This document shows, in pieces, positions 54,985 to 64,000 of a stretch of 64,000 bases of DNA (positions are counted from its first letter, which is position 1; the number at the start of each line of letters is the position of its first letter). The position numbers were made by a program, and so were the translations under genes. The notes beneath the pieces are model-generated. The model worked only from the letters and a program-made list of their open reading frames with translations, did no database searches and was not told the DNA's origin. The stretch covers positions 3,224,001 through 3,288,000 of the forward strand of contig HG738137.1 of the NCBI GenBank assembly GCA_000499405.2, read 5' to 3'. The DNA is from Onchocerca volvulus. Its lineage: Eukaryota > Nematoda > Chromadorea > Rhabditida > Onchocercidae.

Positions 54985-57900
54985 CTATGATTGGGCGCAC
55001 TGGACATTATGTGTGCCACCACTCATTTCTTCATCTTCCTCATCAGCATCATCTTGATACACTTCACCACTACGACCTTTTTTTTCATAACGACGCTCTT
55101 CATAAGACATCAGGGAAACTTCTTCTACGTTTTCGCCTTGTGGTAACGGACCTGTTTGTGGGCGACCGCCTAAGAGTGCTTCTAGATACTGAAAGAATAA
55201 AAAATTTCATCTCGAAAGTAGGAATTAGTTCCTTAAAAAGAGCATCAATAACGAGAAACAAAAGTACAGCTAAGAATAAGCTTATAAAACCAAATAATGT
55301 AAAGTGATCCAAACAGTTATTCCAGAAAAACCAACCTCCAGAAAAAGTATTAGTCCCATTTTAAAACAAAACTCAAAAAAAAAAATAATAATAAAACCTT
55401 GTAATCATTTTCGTCTTTCAAAAAATTATCCTCCGGAAATTCGATTTTGAATTTAATGAACAGAACACCTCCAGCACCTGGACTATCCGCTATGGGCATC
55501 CCTTCATTACGAATACCACGAATGCAATCTATTCAAAAAATTTATATTTTCTGTTTCGTTCAAAATCTTTATATTTTATGTCTTACGATCCTATTCACCG
55601 ATATATATATATAAAATATTACTGATAGTTCTTATCAAAATACGAGCTCTAATTTCGATTCCATATAAGATTTCAAACTTAAATCATTAAGAACAAGATG
55701 TTGTACAAAGATATCTGATAAAATTAGATTGCATATAGTAAACATAGTGTACCTCGAGATGAAATGTGTGAAACAAACCTCCACCATTCCTCGATAATTC
55801 AGATGTTGCCATTTCATACTGCGACAAGATACAAAGAAGAGATTTTCGGAAAGAAATATTAAATTTAATGATTTATTTCTATAAATAAATATCAGTACCT
55901 GGTTCCAAAATATCATTGGGTCGAGTAGTTACTACCAATTCTCTACCATCCAAATGTTTGATTACAAATTGACAACCACATAATGCATCACTTAATGATA
56001 TTTTCCTGAAATCAAATTTTTAATTTCGTTTAAAAATAACTTAAATTTCAGAAAATGTCAAAAAAAGAAATTCTAAGAAATGATAATTGTTGAAACACAA
56101 GCTTTTAGATATTATACGACAGTTATGTTTCACAATGTACAAAAAAATTTTATACTTGAAACTTACTTTTGCATAAATAAATTGTCACCTTGTCTCTGGA
56201 ATATTTCGTGCGGTTTAGATTGCACGACAATTATCACATCTCCTGGTTCAACTCCTGGCTGTAAAAATAGACAGGATCAAACAGATAAATTTTTCAAAAA
56301 CGTTGTCGTCCTTCGTTTTATAAATTAGAAATTATTTTAAAAAAAATTATTTAATTAGAAATTATTTCAAAAATCTCTATAATTCCAGCTATCAGAGTAT
56401 GCAGACCTCTTGATCTCCTTCACCCCTAAAGCAAATCTTCTGTCCATCATGCATCCCTCTCTGAATAACCACTTCCAACATCTTTTTTTCAGTTAGAGTT
56501 TTCTCGCCTCTACATGTTTTGCATCGATCTTTTTCCGGTATTTTCGTTCCTGCAATTAATTCTACTCATAAAAAAGTTCACATGGAATAGCTAAATCAAA
56601 AACCAGAGTTGGATACTCATAAAGCACACTGTCCCCAATATGTCACTGAAATATTGATTTGAATGTTATTTCTCTCATCTTAGAAGTATTGTAATAACAA
56701 AAGTCAATTTCTAAATATTTTAAAATCTTGAATATACTGCAATGCCATGAAATCAAAATTTCCAAGAAATCTTCAATGAGTTCCTCTTTAACTAAGTCTA
56801 AAATCTGAAAAAAGAAGCATGATAATGTCATCCTAAGATGTTGTATAGCAGATTCCAACCTGCTCCGTTGCAATCTGGGCACTGTATTTGCATTTGCTGG
56901 ATCAGACCGGAACCAAGTTTCCTTATGATGTTCTTGACACCAACCCCACGACATTCTTGACAGTCGTAAGATACTCCTTCTTTACCACCACGACTATAAA
57001 AGGATTAAAAATGCTCAGGAATCATTAAAAAACACGACATGATAGCGGAATCAGAAGGACTTCATAGATTCGAATCACAGAATATAACTAAAATAATGAA
57101 TGAAGATTTCGATAACAGCTAGAGATCCCAAAACAAAACGATATTCATTTTTATTTCAATGATAACTAAGAATATGTATATCTCCAAAAAATAATAGTTC
57201 CAAAGCTAAACACTAGGATCTAAAAAATTATCCTATTTGAGGGACTGTTCGGATCAAAAAATTCAGTCTTAGATCTTAAACAGACATATATCTGCGTTAT
57301 TGATATGACGTCATACTACAACTATGTCTTTAAATCATCCGTCATCGGTCGATACAACATCATGTACAAGACAAATTAATAAAGGCGCTATCGAAAAGAG
57401 TGCACTATCAATATTAGGTGAAAAGAATGCATAAAATTAATCAAATTGATACTGATCTGATTAAAAAATGGAGGTAATCAGAGATTTGTTTGAGAAAATA
57501 TTGCAAGAAAATTTCTCTAATAGATATATAAGATATAAAGTGATAAGTCCTCAATCGTAAACAACATGTTCGTGTAAATGCCAAATTAAGCCTAAGAAAT
57601 GTCTATAGTTGGAATATTCAAAAAGACTGTCTGAAAATTTCTTCATTTAAAAAAAGAAGTCAAAATCTCGACCTGAAAGCATTTCTTTTAAACTAATGAT
57701 AACTTCAAACATGTCTGCAGTTGGGGTGGTAACATGATACTCGCTTGACTGATGAAAACAACTAAAAGTTTATCTCAAAAAAAAATCTCCAATCATTGGA
57801 GAAAGATTTTTAGCAGCATTAAGAAGCGTAAAATAAGGTGTTAATGCATATATCTATGTTCATTCAGAGGAAAAATGTCCACTTGAAACGCATAAAAAAT

Positions 57901-58699
57901 ATACGTAATATTTGTGTAATTTCGAAATAGAGTTCCGATACATTCATTAACTCACCCATGACAACTGCTGCAAATAACTCGTTTTGACAGCTGCAATTTG
58001 GATTTTTTGCCATTATAGAGATCTTCCAAAGATACTTTTAATGGATGAGCCATGTCCTGACCACGCATTTTTCTCCGTCGTCCACCACTACCACCAAAAA
58101 ATGACGAAAGCCCACCGCCACCAAATAATGTTGAAAAAAGATCTTCAGCACCGGAAAAGCCTCCTATAATGATACATCATTACACTATATTTAAGTTCAT
58201 GCAAATGTTACAAAATCTCATCCAAAAGATAAAAGGAAAAAAAGAAATTTATTCCTGATACATTTTTCACTTACCGCTATCACCTTCCTTGATACCGTCG
58301 AGTCCTCTAGCATCATAAATTCCTCTTCGTTCTGGATTACTTAGCACTTCATAAGCAAACGATATTTCCTTGAACTTATCACCATGAGATGGATTCTTAT
58401 CGGGATGATACTCTTTCGCCAAATGTCGATAAGACTAAAGAATCAAATTAAAGTGTTAACAGCACATTAAAAAATAATCTTTCATTGGTAGTCTTGGTTT
58501 GTCAAAATGGAAAAACATTCTGTTGCTTTATCAGTTTCTCTTTACTCTTTATCAAAAGAAATCTTTGGTGTGTTACAGAAAAAGCTACCTTCTTAATTTC
58601 ATCTTCGGTAGCATTCGGTTTCACTTTCAGAATATCATATAATGTTGTATCTACCGGACCATTCATACGACCGCTACCGTTCATTCGATGAAAAAACAT
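54985..58699 (-). CDS. dnj-19: DnaJ/Hsp40 class A co-chaperone (DNAJA2 type)
   Basis: Co-chaperone that delivers clients to Hsp70 and stimulates its ATPase. Exons in transcript order: 58589-58699, 58275-58434, 57956-58163, 56860-56993, 56407-56549, 56167-56258, 55899-56005, 55398-55528, 54985-55188; 429 residues. J domain at about 17-80 ([20 protein letters not shown]) with H47-P-D-49; Gly/Phe region around 105-122 ([15 protein letters not shown]); [11 protein letters not shown]; four zinc motifs C155SSCHGRG, C171QECRGVG, C198PDCNGAG and C214KTCRGEK; client-binding beta domains with DALCGCQF and HLDGRELVV; acidic C-terminus ending CAQS, a CaaX-type farnesylation box. The start at 58699 adds about ten residues before the usual J-domain start; an inner Met (MNGSGRMNG) is possible. 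Acceptor at 58740-58741 gives a 40-nt leader. Intron 3 is about 960 bp. A paralogue, dnj-12 type, is the main alternative name. Confidence 0.94.
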
Positions 58700-59967
58700 T
58701 GTTGGCTAGTTCCCTCAAATTAGTGTCTTTATAGAATAACTGAAAGAATGAAACCTATTAGCCGAAATTCGCAATCAAATCTGGAAGCAAAAACATGTCA
58801 AATAAGTTTCAGCCAGTTGCAAAGGTTCCTTTCATCGAAACACTGCAGCATGCTAGCACATCGATCGAAGTCCATTCCTAATTATAAGTCCTTCAGATGA
58901 CAATGTATGTGAAGAATAGCCATCGAAGCTGAACTGTTAGAAAGGAAGTCATATTGTGACGTAGCACTATCATCCTCAAATACTATTGCTGTCTCATCGC
59001 GATGACAAAGCAATTTTCATTCAGTCTAACTATATAATTGATTGAAATGAATGGAAAAAATGGAAAAAAGAAAAGATGAAAAGTAAAGAGATCAATTCTA
59101 CTGAATACTATAAGCAGAGAATGAATACGATGGATCAACAAGCAGTGACCAATGCTTTCTTGGACTTCAACTAAATGCTGTTTTAGAGCATTTTTGATCC
59201 GGTCAGCTCAAGTGGAAATGCCTTCTTGACCCGAATCATATCAGCCTGAAACAGAATAATGTCCGATCGACCGGCATCCTTCCCTCCACTTGCACAACAT
59301 ATCCCTCTCGTTGCTCCCTTCCATGGAAAGTTCTAGTCCCAATTGCCACCCACTCTCGACAGTTACGGTAGGACGCGCTATGATTCCAGTCATTTATTGC
59401 AGCTCAAAATCGTCCGGAATGATATGATGATCTAAGTGGTTGGGTGTAGAATTGGGATGATAGTGGACGTTTTAATTTTGATTTGCACGTTTATGTTATT
59501 ATTTGCACGTTCACGTCATTGTTTACACGTTACATCAAGTTGCTAAGTGTTATTACATCCCATTGGAGTTCGGTCATCCAGCAGAAAAAATTATAATTAT
59601 CGCCATAGATGACTCAAATGATCAGGTAAGAAATGTCCGACCGTATCAACTAAGCGCATATTTTCCGTTACTGCGAAATTATGTAAAATATATTGTAATG
59701 TGAAATAGAACAATTAAAAACTGGAATAATTTATACATGTAAATTGCAATTTCTAGTAAGATTCTGTCTCATCGATTGTATTCCGTCGATTTTTCTCACA
59801 ATTATTTTGAGCAAAACGGTCAAGTTTTTGGGTAATTTCAGCCCATCTTCTGCTCAAGCAGTCATCGCCATTGTAAATAGTCGGTGTATGCACTGCAACA
59901 CTTTCCTTATCAATATGTCTTCTAAATATTTCAAATCAGTCCTATTCGAGAAAGATAAGAAGAGAGA
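58700..59967. other. Upstream region of dnj-19 with a GC-richer island
   Basis: The dnj-19 promoter side. The segment 59150-59420 is clearly less AT-rich than its surroundings and holds a 50-codon minus-strand frame (59393-59241, MTGIIARPTVTVESG...) overlapping a GTTTCAG acceptor near 59243-59249. It could be a 5' UTR exon, a promoter element or a very small gene; I cannot decide. On the plus strand a short protein-like run ends in CAG-GTAAGA near 59625 but has no start or matching exon. Confidence 0.35.
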
Positions 59968-61951
59968 CTAATATTCAGCATCTATTTAAAAATAAATAGT
60001 TGGGAAATATGAATCATCTCAGTCTATCAAATCTATAACGAATTACCGTGATGACTGAGGAGTAATTCTTGAATAGTGTTTCGTTAAAAACTCGTAGTAA
60101 ATCTTATCATTGCACAAATATGGTATTTATTTTTGTTTGAAATTTTAAAAATTCAGTTTTCTTCGATTTCTCTTTACAAGTTTACACGCAAGTAGACGGA
60201 AAGAGCAGTTACCTTGATAAGCATGAACTGGGAAATCATCATTGTAATACGATTCTTCGTCAGGAGCATAATTAATAAACATAGCTTGTCCTTCGCTGGA
60301 TATATACATGTACTCGCCTTCAGTTAATAATTTATGATTAAATGATCGCAGCTATATCTGATCAACTGCTATGCCTATTTCAGCTTTTTCAAACATCATT
60401 TGAGAAGAGAGAAAAATAAAATTCGGGCTGGTAGTAAAATTAAATTCGATTTTCCACCAAATCCTCACTTAAGAATCACAATTCTTTGTTATTACTCGAT
60501 AAAATTCATTGTTACATACCGGCATATTTTGTTTCGATCGATTTACCATTTACTTGTATTTCTCTTGTCACTTTCATATTGGGATGTATCTGAATCGTTA
60601 TTTTTGACTAATCATTAGTTCATAGCATGTGTTATCTAATCCAAGTTCAGATTATAATCTTTTGAAATTCAGCAGTAAATTCAAAATTCGAAACTACATT
60701 TTATTTTATTCAAAATCACGTGAAGTATGATCAGCCGATGGATAAAAAAGGAATTGAAAATATAGTCATCGTAATTGTTTCATGGCACTATTAACCGAAA
60801 TACCAAGCAATTCCAAATGTTAGTTTTCAAATAGTTCCTCTGAATTATAACATTTTTGGAAAATTAAGCGAAAATGTTTTTAGATTTTCCATAAAAGTAG
60901 AAAATCTGCACAATGTAAATGACTCGACACTGTTGGTCCTGTAGCAACTGTTGGGAACAACCACTTGCCTCCATTATAATGAAGCGAAATGATTTGAAAG
61001 TTTTAGAATTTATGATTATGTAAAATCGAATTCATTGTTGTTCGTTGTTGAAATAAAGCACTATGTCCGCCTTGCAGGCGGTATTTCGGGAGCCTAGTGG
61101 CACATACTGAAAGTTTGAGAGCCGAGCACAGGAGGTTTGTTTTATACTTGCCTGAGAGTTCGAACTCTTTTTTTTCGAGTGAGGTAGTGAATGATTTGAT
61201 AATGGTATGATTATGACATTGCATAATAATGTCAGTCATTATGGTATTTCAGTTTTTTCATAATTCTTATTACCGATAGTCAGAAATGAAGTTACAAAAA
61301 GCAAATACACTTTTATTTTTCCACGATTTAACTGCAAACTTACATTAAACTCAAACAAAAATAGTAGATTGATTGGAAATATTTGATGATCGATAGTCTA
61401 GAATCCAGTTCTAATTTTCTTTGATTGTACAATAGAGATACTTTTTATCTATTATAAAATATACAACTTGAAAAAATTTTCAAAATTAACTGTGAACTGG
61501 AAAAAAAAATGAAAGAAAAATACGAATTTTGAAGTCACATTCATCTTTCATAAGTCAGAATTCAATTTTTAATTTATTTGGCATCTTAAAAACAAAACAG
61601 AATAACAATTTAAATTAAAAATATGAGAAAGTAAATATTAGTATATGCGTATATAATTTATCATTAAAAAATGCATGTATAAATTAAAAGATTTTATTAA
61701 GTATGAAATTAATCTTCTCGTCAAATTAATCTCAAAATAGACACTTGTCCGACAAAATTACAAAATAGAAATAGCACACTGAATTAATAATTATCATCAA
61801 ATCTGGGAAAGCTTCTGGAATTATGAACAAATTTTCGGATGGAACTAAATATAAGAAGCTAATTTACCTGAATGTGGAAACTTTGAACATCAATATCAAT
61901 ATTTATCTGTTTTTTGATCAGCGTCTTACTAATTTCTAGATTATTAAGCAT
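59968..61951 (-). CDS. Tentative small gene, four exons, unrecognised protein
   Basis: Exons in transcript order: 61868-61951, 60520-60589, 60213-60317, 59968-59981; 90 residues, frame exact at all three junctions. It starts MLNNLEISKTLIKKQINIDI and continues DVQSFHIQ-IHPNMKVTREIQVNGKS, then IETKYAG-EYMYISSEGQAM, FINYAPDEESYYNDD and HAYQ-DAEY. The middle is rich in Tyr, Asp and Glu, with no signal peptide and no membrane segment. Donors are GTAAAT, GTATGT and GTAACT. The exon 2 acceptor is a good ATTCAG, but the exon 3 acceptor (ACTGAAG) is weak and the last exon is only 14 nt, so the 3' half is less certain. An alternative terminal exon at 61032-61106 is listed separately. I recognise no family. 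Confidence 0.45.
61032..61106 (-). other. Possible alternative terminal exon
   Basis: After a CAAACTTTCAG acceptor the minus strand reads YVPLGSRNTACKADIVLYFN, then NEQQ and TGA. It starts in phase 0, so it can be joined to the first exon of the tentative gene at 61868-61951, giving a 52-residue protein. Local composition is GC-richer than its surroundings, as expected of coding sequence. It lacks any internal donor before the stop. It could instead be the last exon of another gene or be chance. Confidence 0.3.
61154..61176. other. Palindrome followed by a run of T
   Basis: AGAGTTCGAACTCT at about 61154-61167 is a perfect 14-bp palindrome and runs directly into a block of T. It resembles a tRNA B-box core (GTTCGA) with a Pol III terminator, but no A box or cloverleaf of tRNA size fits upstream, so no RNA gene is called. 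Confidence 0.35.
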
Positions 61952-62158
61952 AGTTTTTTAGGTTACATAATACAAACTTTTTAGAGAGTTGCGATATCAA
62001 TAACAGAAGCAGAATCACTGAATGATCGAATATCAACGTGATATTTCCTCAATCAGTTTTCATCTTTCCTTTTAAATGCAATAAAAAAAAAGAACCTAGC
62101 AGCACCTGAGAGCAACAAATTGCTGTCGAAGAACAGCTCTATTCTCATCTAATTTTGG

Positions 62159-63024
62159 TCATAAAATAAAGAAGAATGGTACTGCAATCGAGATAATTAC
62201 TGCAAAAGACGTCGTCGAAGCGACGTTGCACAAATCTCGATCATCGCAACAGCAGAACTTCACTTTGCTGCCGAATAATTCCTGCTCGATGCATTTGTTC
62301 CTATTAAGCTGAAAAGCGAATCTTTTTAAATTAGCTGGAAATCCCATGCAATTCCTAAATATCAAGCATTCCTTGACGCTTCATCTCAACAATCCCTTTT
62401 CAACGATCCTCGTCAACATCATTTTTTTGCCCTTAACCGGAATACTAGTAGGATATTCTTGAGTATTAGCGCGGAGTAGAATAAAGAATAAATTCTCAGC
62501 AGATCAACAAGCATGAATAATATCCCAAATAATAGTTGTTTGATACTTTTACTAATCTTTTTGCTGTTCAGCACGACAAACATACAAATGTAAAATATAA
62601 AGATCGTTGAGGGAAAGGTAGGATATTTTCTAATTTTTACTTTCATTGGAGGAAATCAATCGATATCATTGCATTTACAATGTAAACTTTAATCAAGTAA
62701 TTGCTGACAATTTGTCTTGAAAATTCTAATAGAAAGGTTCTTAAAATGTAATCAATTTGGTTGTCTTTTTTTGTTTGAATTATAAAGAATGCTGAAACTG
62801 ACATAACAACGTAGAGTAGAACATCCAGCCTTTTTAATTGTACTCAGTAAATTGACATCGGCCATGGCACGATAGCAGGAATCAGATTCCTTGCTGCAAA
62901 CTTCTTTGGTTGTGCCAACTGTCTGACCTCGAATAACGGAGAAACCCGTATAGCATTCAAGTGAACCGACAACATTCCATAACAACGACGCATGTAACAG
63001 GAAAAAAGTTAGTAATATTATCAT
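62159..63024 (-). CDS. Ly6/three-finger (LU) domain GPI-anchored protein
   Basis: Exons 62803-63024 and 62159-62308 give 123 residues. The start MIILLTFFLLHASLLWNVVG is a strong signal peptide. The mature part opens LECYTGFSV and carries ten cysteines: C24, C43, C50, C68, C73, then after the intron NKC, the triple FCCC and DLCN. The ending CCCDDRDLCN is the signature of the three-finger fold (CCxxDxCN type). The last 20 residues (TTSFAVIISIAVPFFFIL) are hydrophobic with no cytoplasmic tail, as in a GPI-anchor signal. Nematodes have many such surface or secreted proteins; the role of this one is unknown. A TTTATTTCAG acceptor 11 nt before the ATG indicates trans-splicing and settles the start, although the frame is open further upstream. 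The single intron is 494 bp. Confidence 0.82.
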
Positions 63025-64000
63025 TGCGTAGAGTGCTGAAATAAATAATTGCCTGTTTTCGATAATTTCTGAAATATAAGTTTGATTTTCATGTGATCGA
63101 GCAATACTGAAGTTTTGTGCGCAGGAGATTATAGTCTTTGATCTCTTGATTTGACAAATCAATTTAACATATTTCGTTTACAAACTCATTCGGGAATCCT
63201 TTCTTTGTTCATTTTTATCTCACGGAAAGAGTAGATATTTCGCGAAATTGATTAAAATAGAAAAATTCTGAAGAAAAAAAAGTACCAGTGAATAATTTTA
63301 GAATAGTTTGCTCGAAAGTTGAAAATATCTACAGTGAAATGATGAAATAAAATCAGCTGAAGAAATTGATGAAGTGAGAAAGAAGAAGTAATGAAAAAGT
63401 TTTGTCGAAGCGATTGGTGAAATAAAGACAAATGACGGAGAATAGAACAACGGGTTTTGCTGTTTGTTTGCACCGAAAATTTCTAAGACATTTTCTATAT
63501 GATTAATATAAATGATGAACAGAAAAAGCATTCTTTTTTATAATTTTTTTCTTTTAAATGATTCATAATTTATGTTCTTTAAATAATTCATGAAAAATAC
63601 TACCTATAACTGTCTATACATGGTTGAGTCTTAGAAGACTAGATAATTAAGATAACCAGCTGCGCCATGGAGAATATTCGCATTTCAATATTCGCAGAAA
63701 TTGTCGCAGACGACACAATGAAGGAATTGTTAGTCGCGATACAAGTGCTGTTGAAATGAATTGAAGTAAAAATTAAATATAATAAAAGGCAAGAAATGTA
63801 AGCTACTTAAATTATGTCAAATATCACATGCATGTTGTATACAAACCATATGAATGATATTTACATAGTCATTTTCCAGTAAAATATTAATTCTTTCAGA
63901 GAAACTTACAATCATTCATACTAATATTGAAAACCTCATAAAGTATTCAGTATTAGTATGAATGATTGTAAGTTTTTGTGGAATGATTCTGCAAAATTTT
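63025..64000. other. Right edge, gene-free except for an inverted repeat
   Basis: Upstream of the Ly6-type gene. The acceptor used by that gene lies at 63036-63037. Overlapping minus-strand frames at 63252-63531 are Phe/Ser-rich and look like noise. The inverted repeat at 63902-63975 is listed separately. Confidence 0.5.
63902..63975. repeat. Near-perfect inverted repeat, 30-bp stem, 14-nt loop
   Basis: The left arm 63902-63931 and right arm 63946-63975 pair over 30 positions with one G-T mismatch (a G-U wobble in RNA); the outer 25 bp are perfect. The loop is AACCTCATAAAGTA. Unlike the hairpin at 5534, the stem is mixed sequence (AAACTTACAATCATTC outward). It may be a miRNA-like precursor, the end of a foldback element or a recent local inversion. 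Confidence 0.9.

Noticed and set aside
59536..59625. Plus-strand protein-like run (YYIPLEFGHPAEKIIIIAID) ending in a CAG-GTAAGA donor
   Set aside because: No start codon or acceptor in frame, and the next candidate exon on the plus strand does not keep the frame.
61058..61176. Possible tRNA or other Pol III gene (GTTCGAACT followed by a T run)
   Set aside because: No A box at a suitable distance and no acceptor, D or anticodon stem could be folded; the block reads better as a coding exon on the other strand.

Overview
The window is nuclear DNA of a nematode, most likely a filarial (onchocercid) parasite. It is very AT-rich, with small coding exons split by short GT-AG introns ending in T-rich/TTTCAG acceptors. 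Several genes have an acceptor just upstream of the ATG with no convincing upstream exon, which suggests spliced-leader trans-splicing. The clearest proteins are closest to nematode or general animal orthologues. No bacterial genes, CRISPR arrays, rRNA or convincing tRNA genes were found.

Layout: a small membrane protein (311-949, -); ARFGAP1 (2356-5190, +); about 6 kb without a clear gene but with a long perfect hairpin; exc-4/CLIC (11446-13650, -); about 6 kb that is mostly empty except for exon-like minus-strand ORFs near 18.5-18.9 kb; TRAPPC8 in 20 exons (19746-29721, +); vha-10, V-ATPase subunit G (30889-31891, +); ubl-5 (32743-33076, +); about 5 kb of AT-rich sequence with huge T tracts; a divergent alpha-tubulin (38078-41716, -); about 4 kb with decayed coding remnants; PAXBP1/GCFC (45756-51701, +); syntaxin 17 (52130-53816, +); a DNAJA2-type Hsp40, dnj-19 (54985-58699, -); a tentative small four-exon gene (59968-61951, -); and a GPI-anchored Ly6/three-finger protein (62159-63024, -). 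A near-perfect inverted repeat lies at the right end.

The genes are ordinary cell-biology functions, not one pathway. Several concern membrane traffic: ARFGAP1 (COPI), TRAPPC8 (TRAPP tethering and autophagy), STX17 (autophagosome-lysosome fusion), V-ATPase G (organelle acidification) and EXC-4/CLIC (tubular membranes). I see no operon-like functional cassette and no convincing new defence or mobile system. The points most worth a second look are the unusual alpha-tubulin (E40, S221, a GC-AG intron and a start codon alone in its exon), the CxxC active site of the EXC-4 orthologue, two long hairpins, the unnamed small gene near 60-62 kb, and the decayed coding tract at 42-44 kb.

Exon models were built by hand. 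For every multi-exon gene the summed exon lengths are divisible by three and the reading frame passes through every junction. Orthologue names rest on remembered family sequences, not on a database search.
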